A stretch of 64,000 nt of DNA, taken from V1-33 sp964523105 (GTDB lineage: Bacteria; Verrucomicrobiota; Verrucomicrobiia; Verrucomicrobiales; V1-33). The notes under the pieces are model-generated. The model had not been told where the DNA came from, did no database searches, and was given only the letters and a program-made list of their open reading frames with translations. Below are positions 34,290 to 42,466 of this stretch, in pieces; positions within the stretch are counted from its first letter, which is position 1; each line of letters begins with the position of its first letter. The translations under genes and the position numbers were made by a program. The stretch spans positions 26,528 through 90,527 of the forward strand of contig CAZFZN010000032.1 of assembly GCA_964523105.1 (NCBI GenBank), read 5' to 3'.

Positions 34290-35180
34290 CTACGACCACG
34301 GTTCGACAGCGCCATTGCGGAGCGCCTCCAGTTGCAGGGCGGCGGAGAAGTCCGGCTCGCTCGGCACGCGGGCGAGAGCGATGCCGTGCTTCTGCGCGGC
34401 CGCTTTCCACAACTCGAAGTGCCGGGCGTAGGCCTCGCGGTAACGGCGCAGCAGCGCGGGTTCCACGCGTCGCGGGTGGTGCGAAAGTTCCTCGGCTTCG
34501 ATGAACTCCATGTTCCCGTCCCACGCCGGATCGCTTTCCTCCTGACAAAAAGGCGCGAGCACCACGGGCCGGCCCTGACGCGCTCCGAGCGCGCCCGCGA
34601 GCGGCTGCGGATCGCCCGCGAAAAGCAAATCGCTCACCACCACGCGCAGCGACTGCGCGCGCAGCGGCACGCGGGCGAGTTCCGGCGGCGCGGCGGCGGC
34701 CTGCGGCCCCCCGGGCAGCTGTTCCGCCCAGCGGTGGCTCATCACCGCCTCCAGCGGCAGCGGTTTTTGCCAGGCCCCGCAGACAACGGTGACCGCAGGA
34801 GTGGCCCCGGCCCGCAGCGCGCCCTCCACGGCGAAGTAAAACAACTCCAAACTGCGCGCCGCCTTTTCCGGCGTGAAGAACATGCTCGGTGAAACATCGA
34901 GCACCACATCGATGACCGGCCGCACCTCCTCGCGGAAGAGCTTCATGGAATACTGGCCGGTGCGCGCGTAGGCCTGCCAGTTGAGATGCCGCGGATCGTC
35001 GCCCGGCGCGTAGGCGCGGTGGTCCTGAAAATCCAGCGACGAACCCGTGCCCCGCCCCATGAAGTCCCCGGCCCCGCCGCGCCACACGCGCTGCCGCAGC
35101 GGCAGGCGAAACATTCCCGCACGCCCCCGCGCCCGCGCATGGCAGTCGCGCAGCAGTTCAGCGGTCAAGGGTGTCGTCAT
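34290..35180 (-). CDS. DUF58 domain protein (third of three)
   Basis: 296 aa from the ATG at 35180. It is a short soluble DUF58: GTGSSLDFQDHRAYAPGDDP followed by RHLNWQAYARTG near residue 70, and the VWA-like start VVLDVSPSMFFTPE near 100 with D-x-S-x-S kept. No transmembrane helix. It is similar in design to the 15128-16066 protein, but sequence identity is low by eye. There is no MoxR gene beside it. Together with the BatA/VWA gene at 28689 it frames a run containing PAP2, flavin reductase and YceI genes. Divergent from the helicase (85-97 bases). Confidence 0.88.
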   Translation of the reverse strand: MTTPLTAELLRDCHARARGRAGMFRLPLRQRVWRGGAGDFMGRGTGSSLDFQDHRAYAPGDDPRHLNWQAYARTGQYSMKLFREEVRPVIDVVLDVSPSMFFTPEKAARSLELFYFAVEGALRAGATPAVTVVCGAWQKPLPLEAVMSHRWAEQLPGGPQAAAAPPELARVPLRAQSLRVVVSDLLFAGDPQPLAGALGARQGRPVVLAPFCQEESDPAWDGNMEFIEAEELSHHPRRVEPALLRRYREAYARHFELWKAAAQKHGIALARVPSEPDFSAALQLEALRNGAVEPWS

Positions 35181-35265
35181 CGCGCCGCGGATAGCATGAG
35201 GCGTTACGAATGCCAAGTGTGCGGGCAGCAATCCTTCCCCGTTTGCGCGGCCCGTCAGACGGCGG

Positions 35266-37323
35266 ATGGAGCGGGCGATGTCGAGACTCTACACCCTGAA
35301 GAAACAGGCGGCGGCCGCGGCTCCGCCGGAGGCGCGGACCGGCGCCATCGATTTCCGTGCGGAGTTGAACGACCAGCAGTTTGCGGCGGTGACGGCTCCC
35401 CCGGGTCAGGCGCTGGTGCTCGCGGGCGCGGGCAGCGGCAAGACGCGCACCCTCACCTATCGCGTCGCCTATCTTTTGCAGAACGCCGTGGCGCCGGAGA
35501 ACATCCTGCTGCTCACCTTCACCAACAAAGCGGCGCGCGAGATGCTGGAACGCGTGGAGCACCTGCTGCCGGGACAAACGGGCGGGCTGTGGAGCGGAAC
35601 GTTTCACAGTGTCTGCAACCGCATCCTCCGGCATCACGCCACGTCGGCCGGACTGACGCGCGGATTCACCATTCTGGATGCGGAGGATGCGAAAGCACTC
35701 CTGTCAAAAGCCATCAAGGAAAGCGGCGTGGCCAAACAGGTGGAGAACGCCACCGGCGTGAAGTTTCCCAAAGCGCCGGTCGTGCAGGGGCTGCTCAGTT
35801 ATGCGACGAATACGAAGCAGCCGCTGGAGGAGGTGGTGCGCGCGCAGTTCAGTCCCGACGACGAAATGCTCCACGGCATCGGACGCGTGGCCAGGCTCTA
35901 TGACAAAAAGAAGCGCGAGGCCAACTCACTGGACTTCGACGACATGCTGACGCGCACCCTGGAGCTGTTCGGGGAGCATCCGGATATTCTCGCGCGCTAT
36001 CAGTATCAGTTTCAGTTCATCCTCGTGGATGAATACCAGGACACGAACCCCATTCAGAGCGACCTCATCAATGCGCTGGCCGGGCAGCACGGCAACGTGA
36101 TGGTGGTGGGCGACGACGCGCAGAGCATCTACTCGTGGCGCGGTGCGGATTTCCGGAACATCATCAGCTTTCCGGAACGGTTTCCGCAGGCGCAGGTGTT
36201 CAAGATCGAAACCAACTACCGGAGCCGTCCGGAAATTCTGCAGCTGGCCAACGCGGCGATCCGTCCGAATGAGCGGCAGTTTCAGAAGAACCTGCGCGCC
36301 GCGCGCGGACCCGCGGAGCAAAAGCCGGTGCTGGCCGCGCTCTATGCGCCGCAGGAGCAGGCGATGTTCGTGGCGCAGCGCATGCAGGAACTGCACGATG
36401 ATCACGGCATCCCCTGGAACGAAATGGCGGTGCTCTACCGCGCGCATTTTCAGAGCATGGATGTGCAGCTGCAGCTGACGCAGGACGGCGTGCCGTTCAC
36501 CGTGACGAGCGGGCTGAAGTTCTTCGAGACGGCGCACATCAAGGACTTCAGCGCATTTCTGAAACTCGCGGTGAACCTGCGCGACGAGGCGGCGTTCGAC
36601 CGCATCGTGCGCATGCTGCCGGGCGTGGGAGCCGGCACCGCGGTGAAAATGTGGGCGCGCTGGCTGGCGCAGGTCGCCCAACTCGCGGGCGAGCTGCCGC
36701 GTTCCTTTTCCGAATTTATGGCCCCCGTGGCCGTGCCGGCCCGCGCGGAGAAGGACTGGCAGCAGCTCGGCTGGACGATGGATGAATTCCTGACGCCGGA
36801 GGGAACGCTGCAGTCACCCGCGGTGATCATGAAGAGCGCCTGGGAGGGTGTGTACGAACAATGGCTGAAGTCGGAGCACGAGAACTTCGAGAGCCGGCGT
36901 CAGGACGTGGAGCAGTTCATGCGCTTTGGCGAACGGTTCGCATCGCTCACCGACATGCTGAGCGAACTCTCGCTGCTGAGCGGCCCGGAGGCTGCGGAGG
37001 ACACCAAACCGCGCGCGGAGGAAAGCGTCTGCCTCAGCAGCGTGCATCAGGCCAAGGGCCTCGAATGGCGCGTCGTCTTCATCATCTGGCTGACGGATGC
37101 CATGTTCCCCAATCTCCGAGCGGTGGATGAAGGCGGACCGGAGGCGCTGGAGGAGGAGCGCCGGCTTTTTTATGTGGCGCTGACGCGTGCCAGGGATCAG
37201 CTTTATCTGCTCTATCCGAAAATGTGGCCCAAGAGCTACACCGGCGAGCTGTGGCAGTCGCCGTCCCGGTTTCTGCAAAACCTGCCGAAGGACTCGCTGG
37301 AGGAATGGCGCATCGGCCGGTAA
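35266..37323 (+). CDS. UvrD/Rep-family superfamily 1 DNA helicase
   Basis: 685 aa (681 from the second ATG at 35278). All SF1A motifs are readable: Q-motif LNDQQFAAV, Walker A LAGAGSGKTRTLTYR, Ia LLLTFTNKAAREM, II LVDEYQDTNPIQ, III VMVVGDDAQSIYSWRGAD, IV TNYRSRPEILQLAN, V SSVHQAKGLEWRVVF, VI EERRLFYVALTRARDQLYL. The domain order is that of UvrD/PcrA. The C-terminal Tudor-like tail of PcrA is short or absent. It acts in 3'-5' unwinding during excision repair or fork restart. Slightly shorter than PcrA (~720-740). It converges on glycyl-tRNA synthetase. Confidence 0.93.
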   Translation: MERAMSRLYTLKKQAAAAAPPEARTGAIDFRAELNDQQFAAVTAPPGQALVLAGAGSGKTRTLTYRVAYLLQNAVAPENILLLTFTNKAAREMLERVEHLLPGQTGGLWSGTFHSVCNRILRHHATSAGLTRGFTILDAEDAKALLSKAIKESGVAKQVENATGVKFPKAPVVQGLLSYATNTKQPLEEVVRAQFSPDDEMLHGIGRVARLYDKKKREANSLDFDDMLTRTLELFGEHPDILARYQYQFQFILVDEYQDTNPIQSDLINALAGQHGNVMVVGDDAQSIYSWRGADFRNIISFPERFPQAQVFKIETNYRSRPEILQLANAAIRPNERQFQKNLRAARGPAEQKPVLAALYAPQEQAMFVAQRMQELHDDHGIPWNEMAVLYRAHFQSMDVQLQLTQDGVPFTVTSGLKFFETAHIKDFSAFLKLAVNLRDEAAFDRIVRMLPGVGAGTAVKMWARWLAQVAQLAGELPRSFSEFMAPVAVPARAEKDWQQLGWTMDEFLTPEGTLQSPAVIMKSAWEGVYEQWLKSEHENFESRRQDVEQFMRFGERFASLTDMLSELSLLSGPEAAEDTKPRAEESVCLSSVHQAKGLEWRVVFIIWLTDAMFPNLRAVDEGGPEALEEERRLFYVALTRARDQLYLLYPKMWPKSYTGELWQSPSRFLQNLPKDSLEEWRIGR

Positions 37324-37349
37324 GTGCCCCCGCAACCTGGCAGGGGCAC
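37324..37349. terminator. Hairpin after the helicase gene
   Basis: GTGCCCC (37324-37330) and GGGGCAC (37343-37349) form a seven-base stem with a 12-base loop directly after the helicase stop, in the 56-base gap between convergent genes. There is no T-run, so it is a possible bidirectional 3' end rather than a clear intrinsic terminator. Confidence 0.4.
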
Positions 37350-37379
37350 ACGTCACGGCTTGCGGACCGGACCGCGGCG

Positions 37380-39158
37380 CTATGAAACCCGGGCCAGCAG
37401 CCAGGCGGTGAGGTCGGCGATTTTAATGCGGTGCTGTTCGTTGCTGTCGCGTTCGCGGACGGTGACGGTGTCCTGCAGTTCAGGGCCTTTCTCGCCCAGC
37501 GTTTCGAAATCGATAGTGACACCGAACGGCGTGCCGGCTTCATCCTGACGCGCGTAACGGCGGCCGATGCTGGCGGTTTCGTCGTAAAAGCAGTTCATGT
37601 GCTTCTTGAGCATGGCATAAACCTCACGCGCTTTCGCGACGAGTTCCGGCTTGTTCTTCAGCAGCGGGAAGACGCCGCATTTGATGGGCGCGATGCGCGG
37701 ATGGAAGCGCAGCACGGTGATCGTCTCCGATTTGCCTTTCTCATCGGTCTTCACCGTTTCGCTGAAAGCCTTGGCAATGATCGCCAGCGCCATGCGGTCG
37801 AGACCGGCGGACGGTTCGATGACGTGCGGCACGTAGTTGCCTTTGAACAAACGCTCGAACCAGGCGCGCACGTCGGCTTCGGACATCGGCTCGCCCTTCG
37901 TCTTCGCCTGCTCCGCGGCGAGTCGCTTTTGAATCATCGCCTCCTTCTGCTCCGGCGTCAGTTTGGCGGCGGCATTCTTGAGGTCCTCGTCGAAGACTTC
38001 CTGCGACTTCGTGCTGTGTTTCTGGTGCTGGCTGAGGTCGAAATCCCCGCGGGCGGCGATGCCTTCCAGTTCCTCCGTGCCGAACGGGAATTCGCAGAGA
38101 ATGTCCACACAGGCGCGGGCGTAGTGCGCTAGATCCGCGGCGGTTTGCCAGTAATAATGCACCACGTCGCCGAGACCGATGCTTTGATAGAATTTCGTGC
38201 GTTCCTGCACCCAGTAACGGTGCCACATTTCCCAGCCCCAGTTCGGCTGCGGCTCGCTGAGATCCGCGGTTTCGCTCCATGCCGCGACTTCGCCGCAGAT
38301 GACCTCCACGGCTTCGTCAGGGCGGATGAAGAACTCCAGTTCCATCTGCTCGAACTCGCGCGAGCGGAAGGTGTAGTTCTTCGGCGTCACTTCATTGCGG
38401 AAGGCTTTGCCGATCTGACAAATGCCGAACGGGACCTTCACGCGCGAGGAATCGAAGACGTTCTTGAACTGCGCAAAAATCGCCTGCGCGGTCTCCGGGC
38501 GCAAATACGTCGGATCATCCAGCGTCGCCGTCGGGCCGAGGAACGTGCGCAGCATGAGATTGAACGGGCGGGCGGAACCGAGGGCGCCGCCGGTTTCAGG
38601 ATGAAAGTCCACGCTGTCCGTCACTTCGTCGCCCTTCGCTTCGCCGAGCAGTTCGATCTCCTCCGGCTTGCCCGCAGCCTCACCGGCATTGGAAGCGATG
38701 AGCAGACGCACCTGTTTGCGAAAGCTCTCGATGTGCGTGCCTTTCCACAGCAGAGCGCTGATAGGGCGCTCGATCCTCCAGCCGGCGGGCGACTGCGCGC
38801 CGGTATAATTCATCACCGTTCCCGCCTGCGGCTCCACGTGGTCCGCGCGCACACGCTTGTTGGTCAGGGAACACTCGCGCATCATGTCGGCGAAGGTGTC
38901 CACGTGGCCGCTCGCCTTCCAAATGGCCGGGTTCATGAGAATGGCGGCATCCAGTCCCACGATGTCCTCGCGGTCGCGCACCATCGCGCGCCACCATGCA
39001 TCACGCAGATTGCGCTTCAGTTCCGCGCCGAGCGGGCCGTAATCCCACACGCCGCCGCAGCCGCCGTAGATTTCGGACGACTGGAAGATGAAGCCCCGGC
39101 GTTTGCAGAGGCTGACGATCTTCTCCATTTGCGGGGTTTCTTTGGCAGGCTGGGACAT
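37380..39158 (-). CDS. glyQS: Glycyl-tRNA synthetase (single-chain, alpha2 type)
   Basis: 592 aa. Class II signatures: N-terminal KRRGFIFQSSEIYGGCGGVW, motif 1 region YLRPETAQAIFAQFKN, motif 2 GKAFRNEVTPKNYTFRSREF plus EQMELEFF, motif 3 VIEPSAGLDRMALAI, and the anticodon domain (IAPIKCGVFPLLKNKPEL). It charges tRNA-Gly. This is the dimeric single-polypeptide type (as in Thermus and eukaryotes), not the alpha2beta2 GlyQ/GlyS type. It is longer than the ~460-500 aa bacterial norm through an insert around residues 375-430 (KHSTKSQEVFDEDLKN...). Stand-alone gene. Confidence 0.96.
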   Translation of the reverse strand: MSQPAKETPQMEKIVSLCKRRGFIFQSSEIYGGCGGVWDYGPLGAELKRNLRDAWWRAMVRDREDIVGLDAAILMNPAIWKASGHVDTFADMMRECSLTNKRVRADHVEPQAGTVMNYTGAQSPAGWRIERPISALLWKGTHIESFRKQVRLLIASNAGEAAGKPEEIELLGEAKGDEVTDSVDFHPETGGALGSARPFNLMLRTFLGPTATLDDPTYLRPETAQAIFAQFKNVFDSSRVKVPFGICQIGKAFRNEVTPKNYTFRSREFEQMELEFFIRPDEAVEVICGEVAAWSETADLSEPQPNWGWEMWHRYWVQERTKFYQSIGLGDVVHYYWQTAADLAHYARACVDILCEFPFGTEELEGIAARGDFDLSQHQKHSTKSQEVFDEDLKNAAAKLTPEQKEAMIQKRLAAEQAKTKGEPMSEADVRAWFERLFKGNYVPHVIEPSAGLDRMALAIIAKAFSETVKTDEKGKSETITVLRFHPRIAPIKCGVFPLLKNKPELVAKAREVYAMLKKHMNCFYDETASIGRRYARQDEAGTPFGVTIDFETLGEKGPELQDTVTVRERDSNEQHRIKIADLTAWLLARVS

Positions 39159-39389
39159 AAATTTGGCGGGTCAAAAAGAGCGCGCATCCTGCCGCCTCCC
39201 TCCGGGCTGGCAAATGGAAAGCCCGGCTTTCCGACCTCATCCGTGACGAGCAATAATCGTAACGCAGTCCGTCCCGGCATCAGTGGCGCAGTGCCTCCGG
39301 CCTGCCGCTTTGGATTCGATGCAGGCTGGAAGCACTACGGAACGGCAGGCCAGAGGTGCCGCGTTACACCGGCAGAGAAATCTGGACTT

Positions 39390-39794
39390 TCAGCGGTCCT
39401 CCGGCATGTCACCCTGCCGCCCCGGCATCATGCCGCCGAAGACTTTGGCCAGCCGGTCCACGTGTTTGCCGCTGGCGTACCAGCCATAGAGCAGAAAGGC
39501 GAGGTGGATGGAGGCGATGGTGGCCCAGATCCAGAACACCACGCGCACCCAGCCGTGCTCCTGATAAAAGATCAGCAGCACGGTGCACCAGATGAGACTG
39601 CGGATGAACCACTTCTTGAGCCGTTCCTGCAGCATGCCGCGGAAGGCCTGGAGCACCATCTCCGGGGCCATCTTCATCATGTCCTCCGGCGACATGCCTT
39701 CGCCGGCGCCGGGCTGATCGGAAACCAATTCGAGATCGATGACTTCGGCCTCCGGCTCCTGCCGCGAGAGTTTGTCGTCCGCTTCGTCCGGCAT
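39390..39794 (-). CDS. Small two-helix membrane protein
   Basis: 134 aa from the ATG at 39794. An acidic N-terminal half (EADDKLSRQEPEAEVIDLE) precedes an amphipathic MMKMAPEMVLQAFRGMLQER helix. Two helices follow (WFIRSLIWCTVLLIFY; WVRVVFWIWATIASIHLAFLLYGW), then a basic tail. No known family. It begins seven bases after the stop of the secreted protein at 39802, so the two form an operon. The 231 bases between this gene and glyQS show nothing recognisable. Confidence 0.7.
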   Translation of the reverse strand: MPDEADDKLSRQEPEAEVIDLELVSDQPGAGEGMSPEDMMKMAPEMVLQAFRGMLQERLKKWFIRSLIWCTVLLIFYQEHGWVRVVFWIWATIASIHLAFLLYGWYASGKHVDRLAKVFGGMMPGRQGDMPEDR

Positions 39795-39801
39795 GCCAAT
39801 G

Positions 39802-40716
39802 TCAGGGTTTGGAGGCGGTGATGAGCTTGACCAGCGCCACGGCTTTGTCGTGAATCTGCTGCACCTGCGCCTGCTCGAACGGCTTGCCCTCCGGCACGTC
39901 GAGCTGCACACGGATTTCGTCGATGCCGGTGCGAATGGCGGCGAGTTGCGGCCGCTTCAGGAGCAGGGGCTCGAAGTCCGCGAGCGTGGCCGAAAAATAC
40001 TCCGCGAGGTCCTTGCGGGCGAGAGTGGCGGCGCGTTCGGCGCTGAAAGGCTCGAGGGCGGTCGTGCTGGCGATTTCGAGGCCGCGCAGCCAGCCGCCAA
40101 TGGAAATGAGATGCGCCATCTCCACGTCGCGCAGCAGCACCATCTCCGCCTCCACGTCTTTCTGCGTGGCGGCGAGATCCTCGCGCAGCGATTTCCAGTC
40201 GCCCGTGGCGCTGTTTTCCAGAATCGCCTTGGCATGCTCCGTCACCCGCGCGCCGGCGGAAAGCACTTTCGCATGACGCAGCACCGCGCGCCCGACCTGT
40301 TCGAGATCATCCACTTTCTCCGACTGCGCCGCGAGAAAACCATCGCCGACGAGCACGCCGAGCGACAGCGCCACGCGCCAGCGCTCCTGCGGCACGGACT
40401 TCGGCAAGTCGCGTTTCAGCTTTTCGTAGGGCAGCTGCCCCAGCAGATCGAGCGACCCGAAAATCTTGCGAATGCTCGGCGCGGTGAACTGGTTCACGCC
40501 CAGTTCCTCGCGCAGGTGCTCATCCTCGAGCAAATCCTCGGGCACCTCCGGGTCCTCTCCCTCCTTCGCGTCCGCCTCCGCCGCTGCTTTGTCAGGATCA
40601 GTCGGGCCGGCCTCCGCCTTCTCCGGCGCAGGCGGTTCCGCGGCAGGCGGGGCCTGGTCCTGAGCCGTCGCGGTCAGGACGAAGCCGGGAATTAAAACGA
40701 GGAGCAGAGAACGCAT
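39802..40716 (-). CDS. Secreted protein with acidic Pro/Ala/Glu linker
   Basis: 304 aa from the ATG at 40716. Signal peptide RSLLLVLIPGFVLTATA, then a low-complexity acidic linker (APPAAEPPAPEKAEAGPTDP) to residue ~65. The rest is helical (FGSLDLLGQLPYEKLKRDLP; LSLGVLVGDGFLAAQSEKVD; LDVPEGKPFEQAQVQQIHDK). No family is recognised. The helical part could form a four-helix bundle. The linker plus helix layout suggests a periplasmic protein tethered or spaced from the envelope. Operon partner of the small membrane protein downstream. Confidence 0.7.
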   Translation of the reverse strand: MRSLLLVLIPGFVLTATAQDQAPPAAEPPAPEKAEAGPTDPDKAAAEADAKEGEDPEVPEDLLEDEHLREELGVNQFTAPSIRKIFGSLDLLGQLPYEKLKRDLPKSVPQERWRVALSLGVLVGDGFLAAQSEKVDDLEQVGRAVLRHAKVLSAGARVTEHAKAILENSATGDWKSLREDLAATQKDVEAEMVLLRDVEMAHLISIGGWLRGLEIASTTALEPFSAERAATLARKDLAEYFSATLADFEPLLLKRPQLAAIRTGIDEIRVQLDVPEGKPFEQAQVQQIHDKAVALVKLITASKP

Positions 40717-40822
40717 GGTCGGGAGGGAGGAAGGAGGCTTATTATTGGCATCCGCGGGCGTATTACGAGCGGATTTCCCGGGAATGTCAGCCCGGCGGCG
40801 GAGCTTACGCATAAAGTCGTAG

Positions 40823-40841
40823 CAAGGCCGTCCCGGCCTTG
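40823..40841. repeat. Perfect GC hairpin CAAGGCCG-TCC-CGGCCTTG
   Basis: An eight-base perfect stem with a three-base loop lies in the 251-base gap between the alcohol dehydrogenase and secreted protein genes (both minus). There is no following T-run. It could be a terminator-like element or a small dispersed palindrome. The rest of the gap shows nothing else recognisable. Confidence 0.5.
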
Positions 40842-40967
40842 TCGTACAGGCTTGGCCAGGGCCAGAACGCCTCTACTGCGCGTCATTTCGCTCTACTTGC
40901 ATAAACTCAGGCCCGGTGGCGCGCCTTTCCCGCCGGCACCGCCGAAACACTTCTAATTCGGTCTGGC

Positions 40968-42173
40968 TTAAAGCGCCTGCCGGAGGATTTCCAGCAGGTC
41001 ATCGCGCGTCGGCCGGCGCGGATTCAACTGCACGAGCCGTTCGATGGCGAAGGACTTGTCGGCAAAGCCCGGCAATTGTTCCGCCACGGCGCCGATCTCC
41101 CGCAGCCGCGCGGGGATGCCGGTTTCGCGCTTCAACCGCTCCACCTCGCGCACCGCCTGTTCCGCCGCCGCCGGCTCGTCCATGCCCTGCACGTCCGCGC
41201 CCAGCAGCGCCGCAATGCGCGCGAACTCGCGCTGCCGCACGCCGAGATTGAAACGCATCACCCACGGCAGCAGCAGCCCGTTGCCCGCACCGTGTGACAC
41301 ATGCAGCGCCGCGCCGATGGGATACTCCAGCGCATGCACGATCGACACTCCGCAATTGGAAAACGCCATGCCCGCCAGCGTGGCCGCGAGCGCCATGTTC
41401 TCCCGGGCCGGCAAATTGTCAGGCTCCCGCACCGCGGTGACGAGATTGCCGCCGATGAGCGCGATGGCCCTTTCCGCCAGCAGGTCGCCCAGCGGGGTTT
41501 TGCCGGCGTAGGGTGCGACCTGCGCGTCCGGCACGGCCAGCTGCGCGTGGTCCACGACGGTAAAGGCCTCGATCGCATGTGTCAGGGCATCGATCCCGCT
41601 GTCCGCCGTGGCCCGCGGCGGACACGACAGTGTCAGCACCGGATCGACCACCGCGAGCGCCGGCCGCAGGTGTTCGCTCAGCGTGCTGACCTTGACCCCG
41701 TGCGCCGCATCGGTGAGCACGGCGGAATGCGAAACCTCGCTGCCCGTGCCCGCGGTGGTGGGCACACAGACGAGCGGCAGCACCGGCCCGGGCACGCGGT
41801 CGAACCCGAAATAGTCCTCCGGCGCGCCGCCGTGCGCGAGCAGCAGAGCCGTGATCTTGGCAAGGTCCATGTTGCTGCCGCCGCCCGCGCCAAGAACGGA
41901 GTCGGGCCGAAATTCCCGTGCTGCTGCGAGCGCCCGCTGCGCCGTTTCCAGCGATGGCTCCGGCTCGCCGCCGTCGAACACACCGCAGGCGATGCCGGAC
42001 TCTGTCAGGGTCCCGCGAATCCGGTCCCCCACGCCCGCCGCCGTCAGGTTCCGGTCGGTAATGATCAGCGTGCGTTCAAGTTTCCGGCGCGACAGCAGTC
42101 GTCCCAGTTGAGCCGTGGAGCCGGAGCCGAATACCAGCTGCCCCGCTCCGAAGAAATTCCAGTGAGTGCGCAT
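40968..42173 (-). CDS. Iron-containing alcohol dehydrogenase
   Basis: 401 aa from the ATG at 42173 (MRTHWNFFGAGQLVFGSGST). An in-frame ATG six codons earlier (42191) is an alternative, and the family usually begins close to the H-W-N-F-F. Fe-ADH features are the NAD-binding GAGGGSNMDLAK, PTTAGTGSEV, the metal ligands in ADSGIDALTHAIEAF and SIVHALEYPIGAALHVSHGAGN (His ligands), and the C-terminal NPRRPTRDDLLEIL. It oxidises short-chain alcohols or reduces aldehydes with NAD(P). Substrate unknown. It is divergent from the FG-GAP gene at 42467. Confidence 0.93.
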   Translation of the reverse strand: MRTHWNFFGAGQLVFGSGSTAQLGRLLSRRKLERTLIITDRNLTAAGVGDRIRGTLTESGIACGVFDGGEPEPSLETAQRALAAAREFRPDSVLGAGGGSNMDLAKITALLLAHGGAPEDYFGFDRVPGPVLPLVCVPTTAGTGSEVSHSAVLTDAAHGVKVSTLSEHLRPALAVVDPVLTLSCPPRATADSGIDALTHAIEAFTVVDHAQLAVPDAQVAPYAGKTPLGDLLAERAIALIGGNLVTAVREPDNLPARENMALAATLAGMAFSNCGVSIVHALEYPIGAALHVSHGAGNGLLLPWVMRFNLGVRQREFARIAALLGADVQGMDEPAAAEQAVREVERLKRETGIPARLREIGAVAEQLPGFADKSFAIERLVQLNPRRPTRDDLLEILRQAL

Positions 42174-42466
42174 CGCCTCCGGATATCGCATGCCCCCGCC
42201 CGCGCCAGCAGACAAATCGAATTGGCAAAAGCGTGCGCCTGCCGGCCATGACCCCCGCGAAAAGGGCCGCGCCAAATGGACCGCGGGCCACGTCTTCAGG
42301 AGCCTCGCATGTTGCCGGGGACAATACCAGGCACGGGGAATAGGCATGGCACGGCAACTTTCCAGAAGCGCTGGCTCGAAGGAGGCCGCGATTACGGCTG
42401 TCGAGCGCCGGGCGCGCGAACTGGCCCCGCCCAATATGAGATTCGCGCATTATCCATCCTTTCTCC

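Noticed and set aside
39159..39389. Possible tRNA near the GGATTCGATGC stretch at about 39310
   Set aside because: No matching T-stem, anticodon arm or acceptor stem can be drawn.
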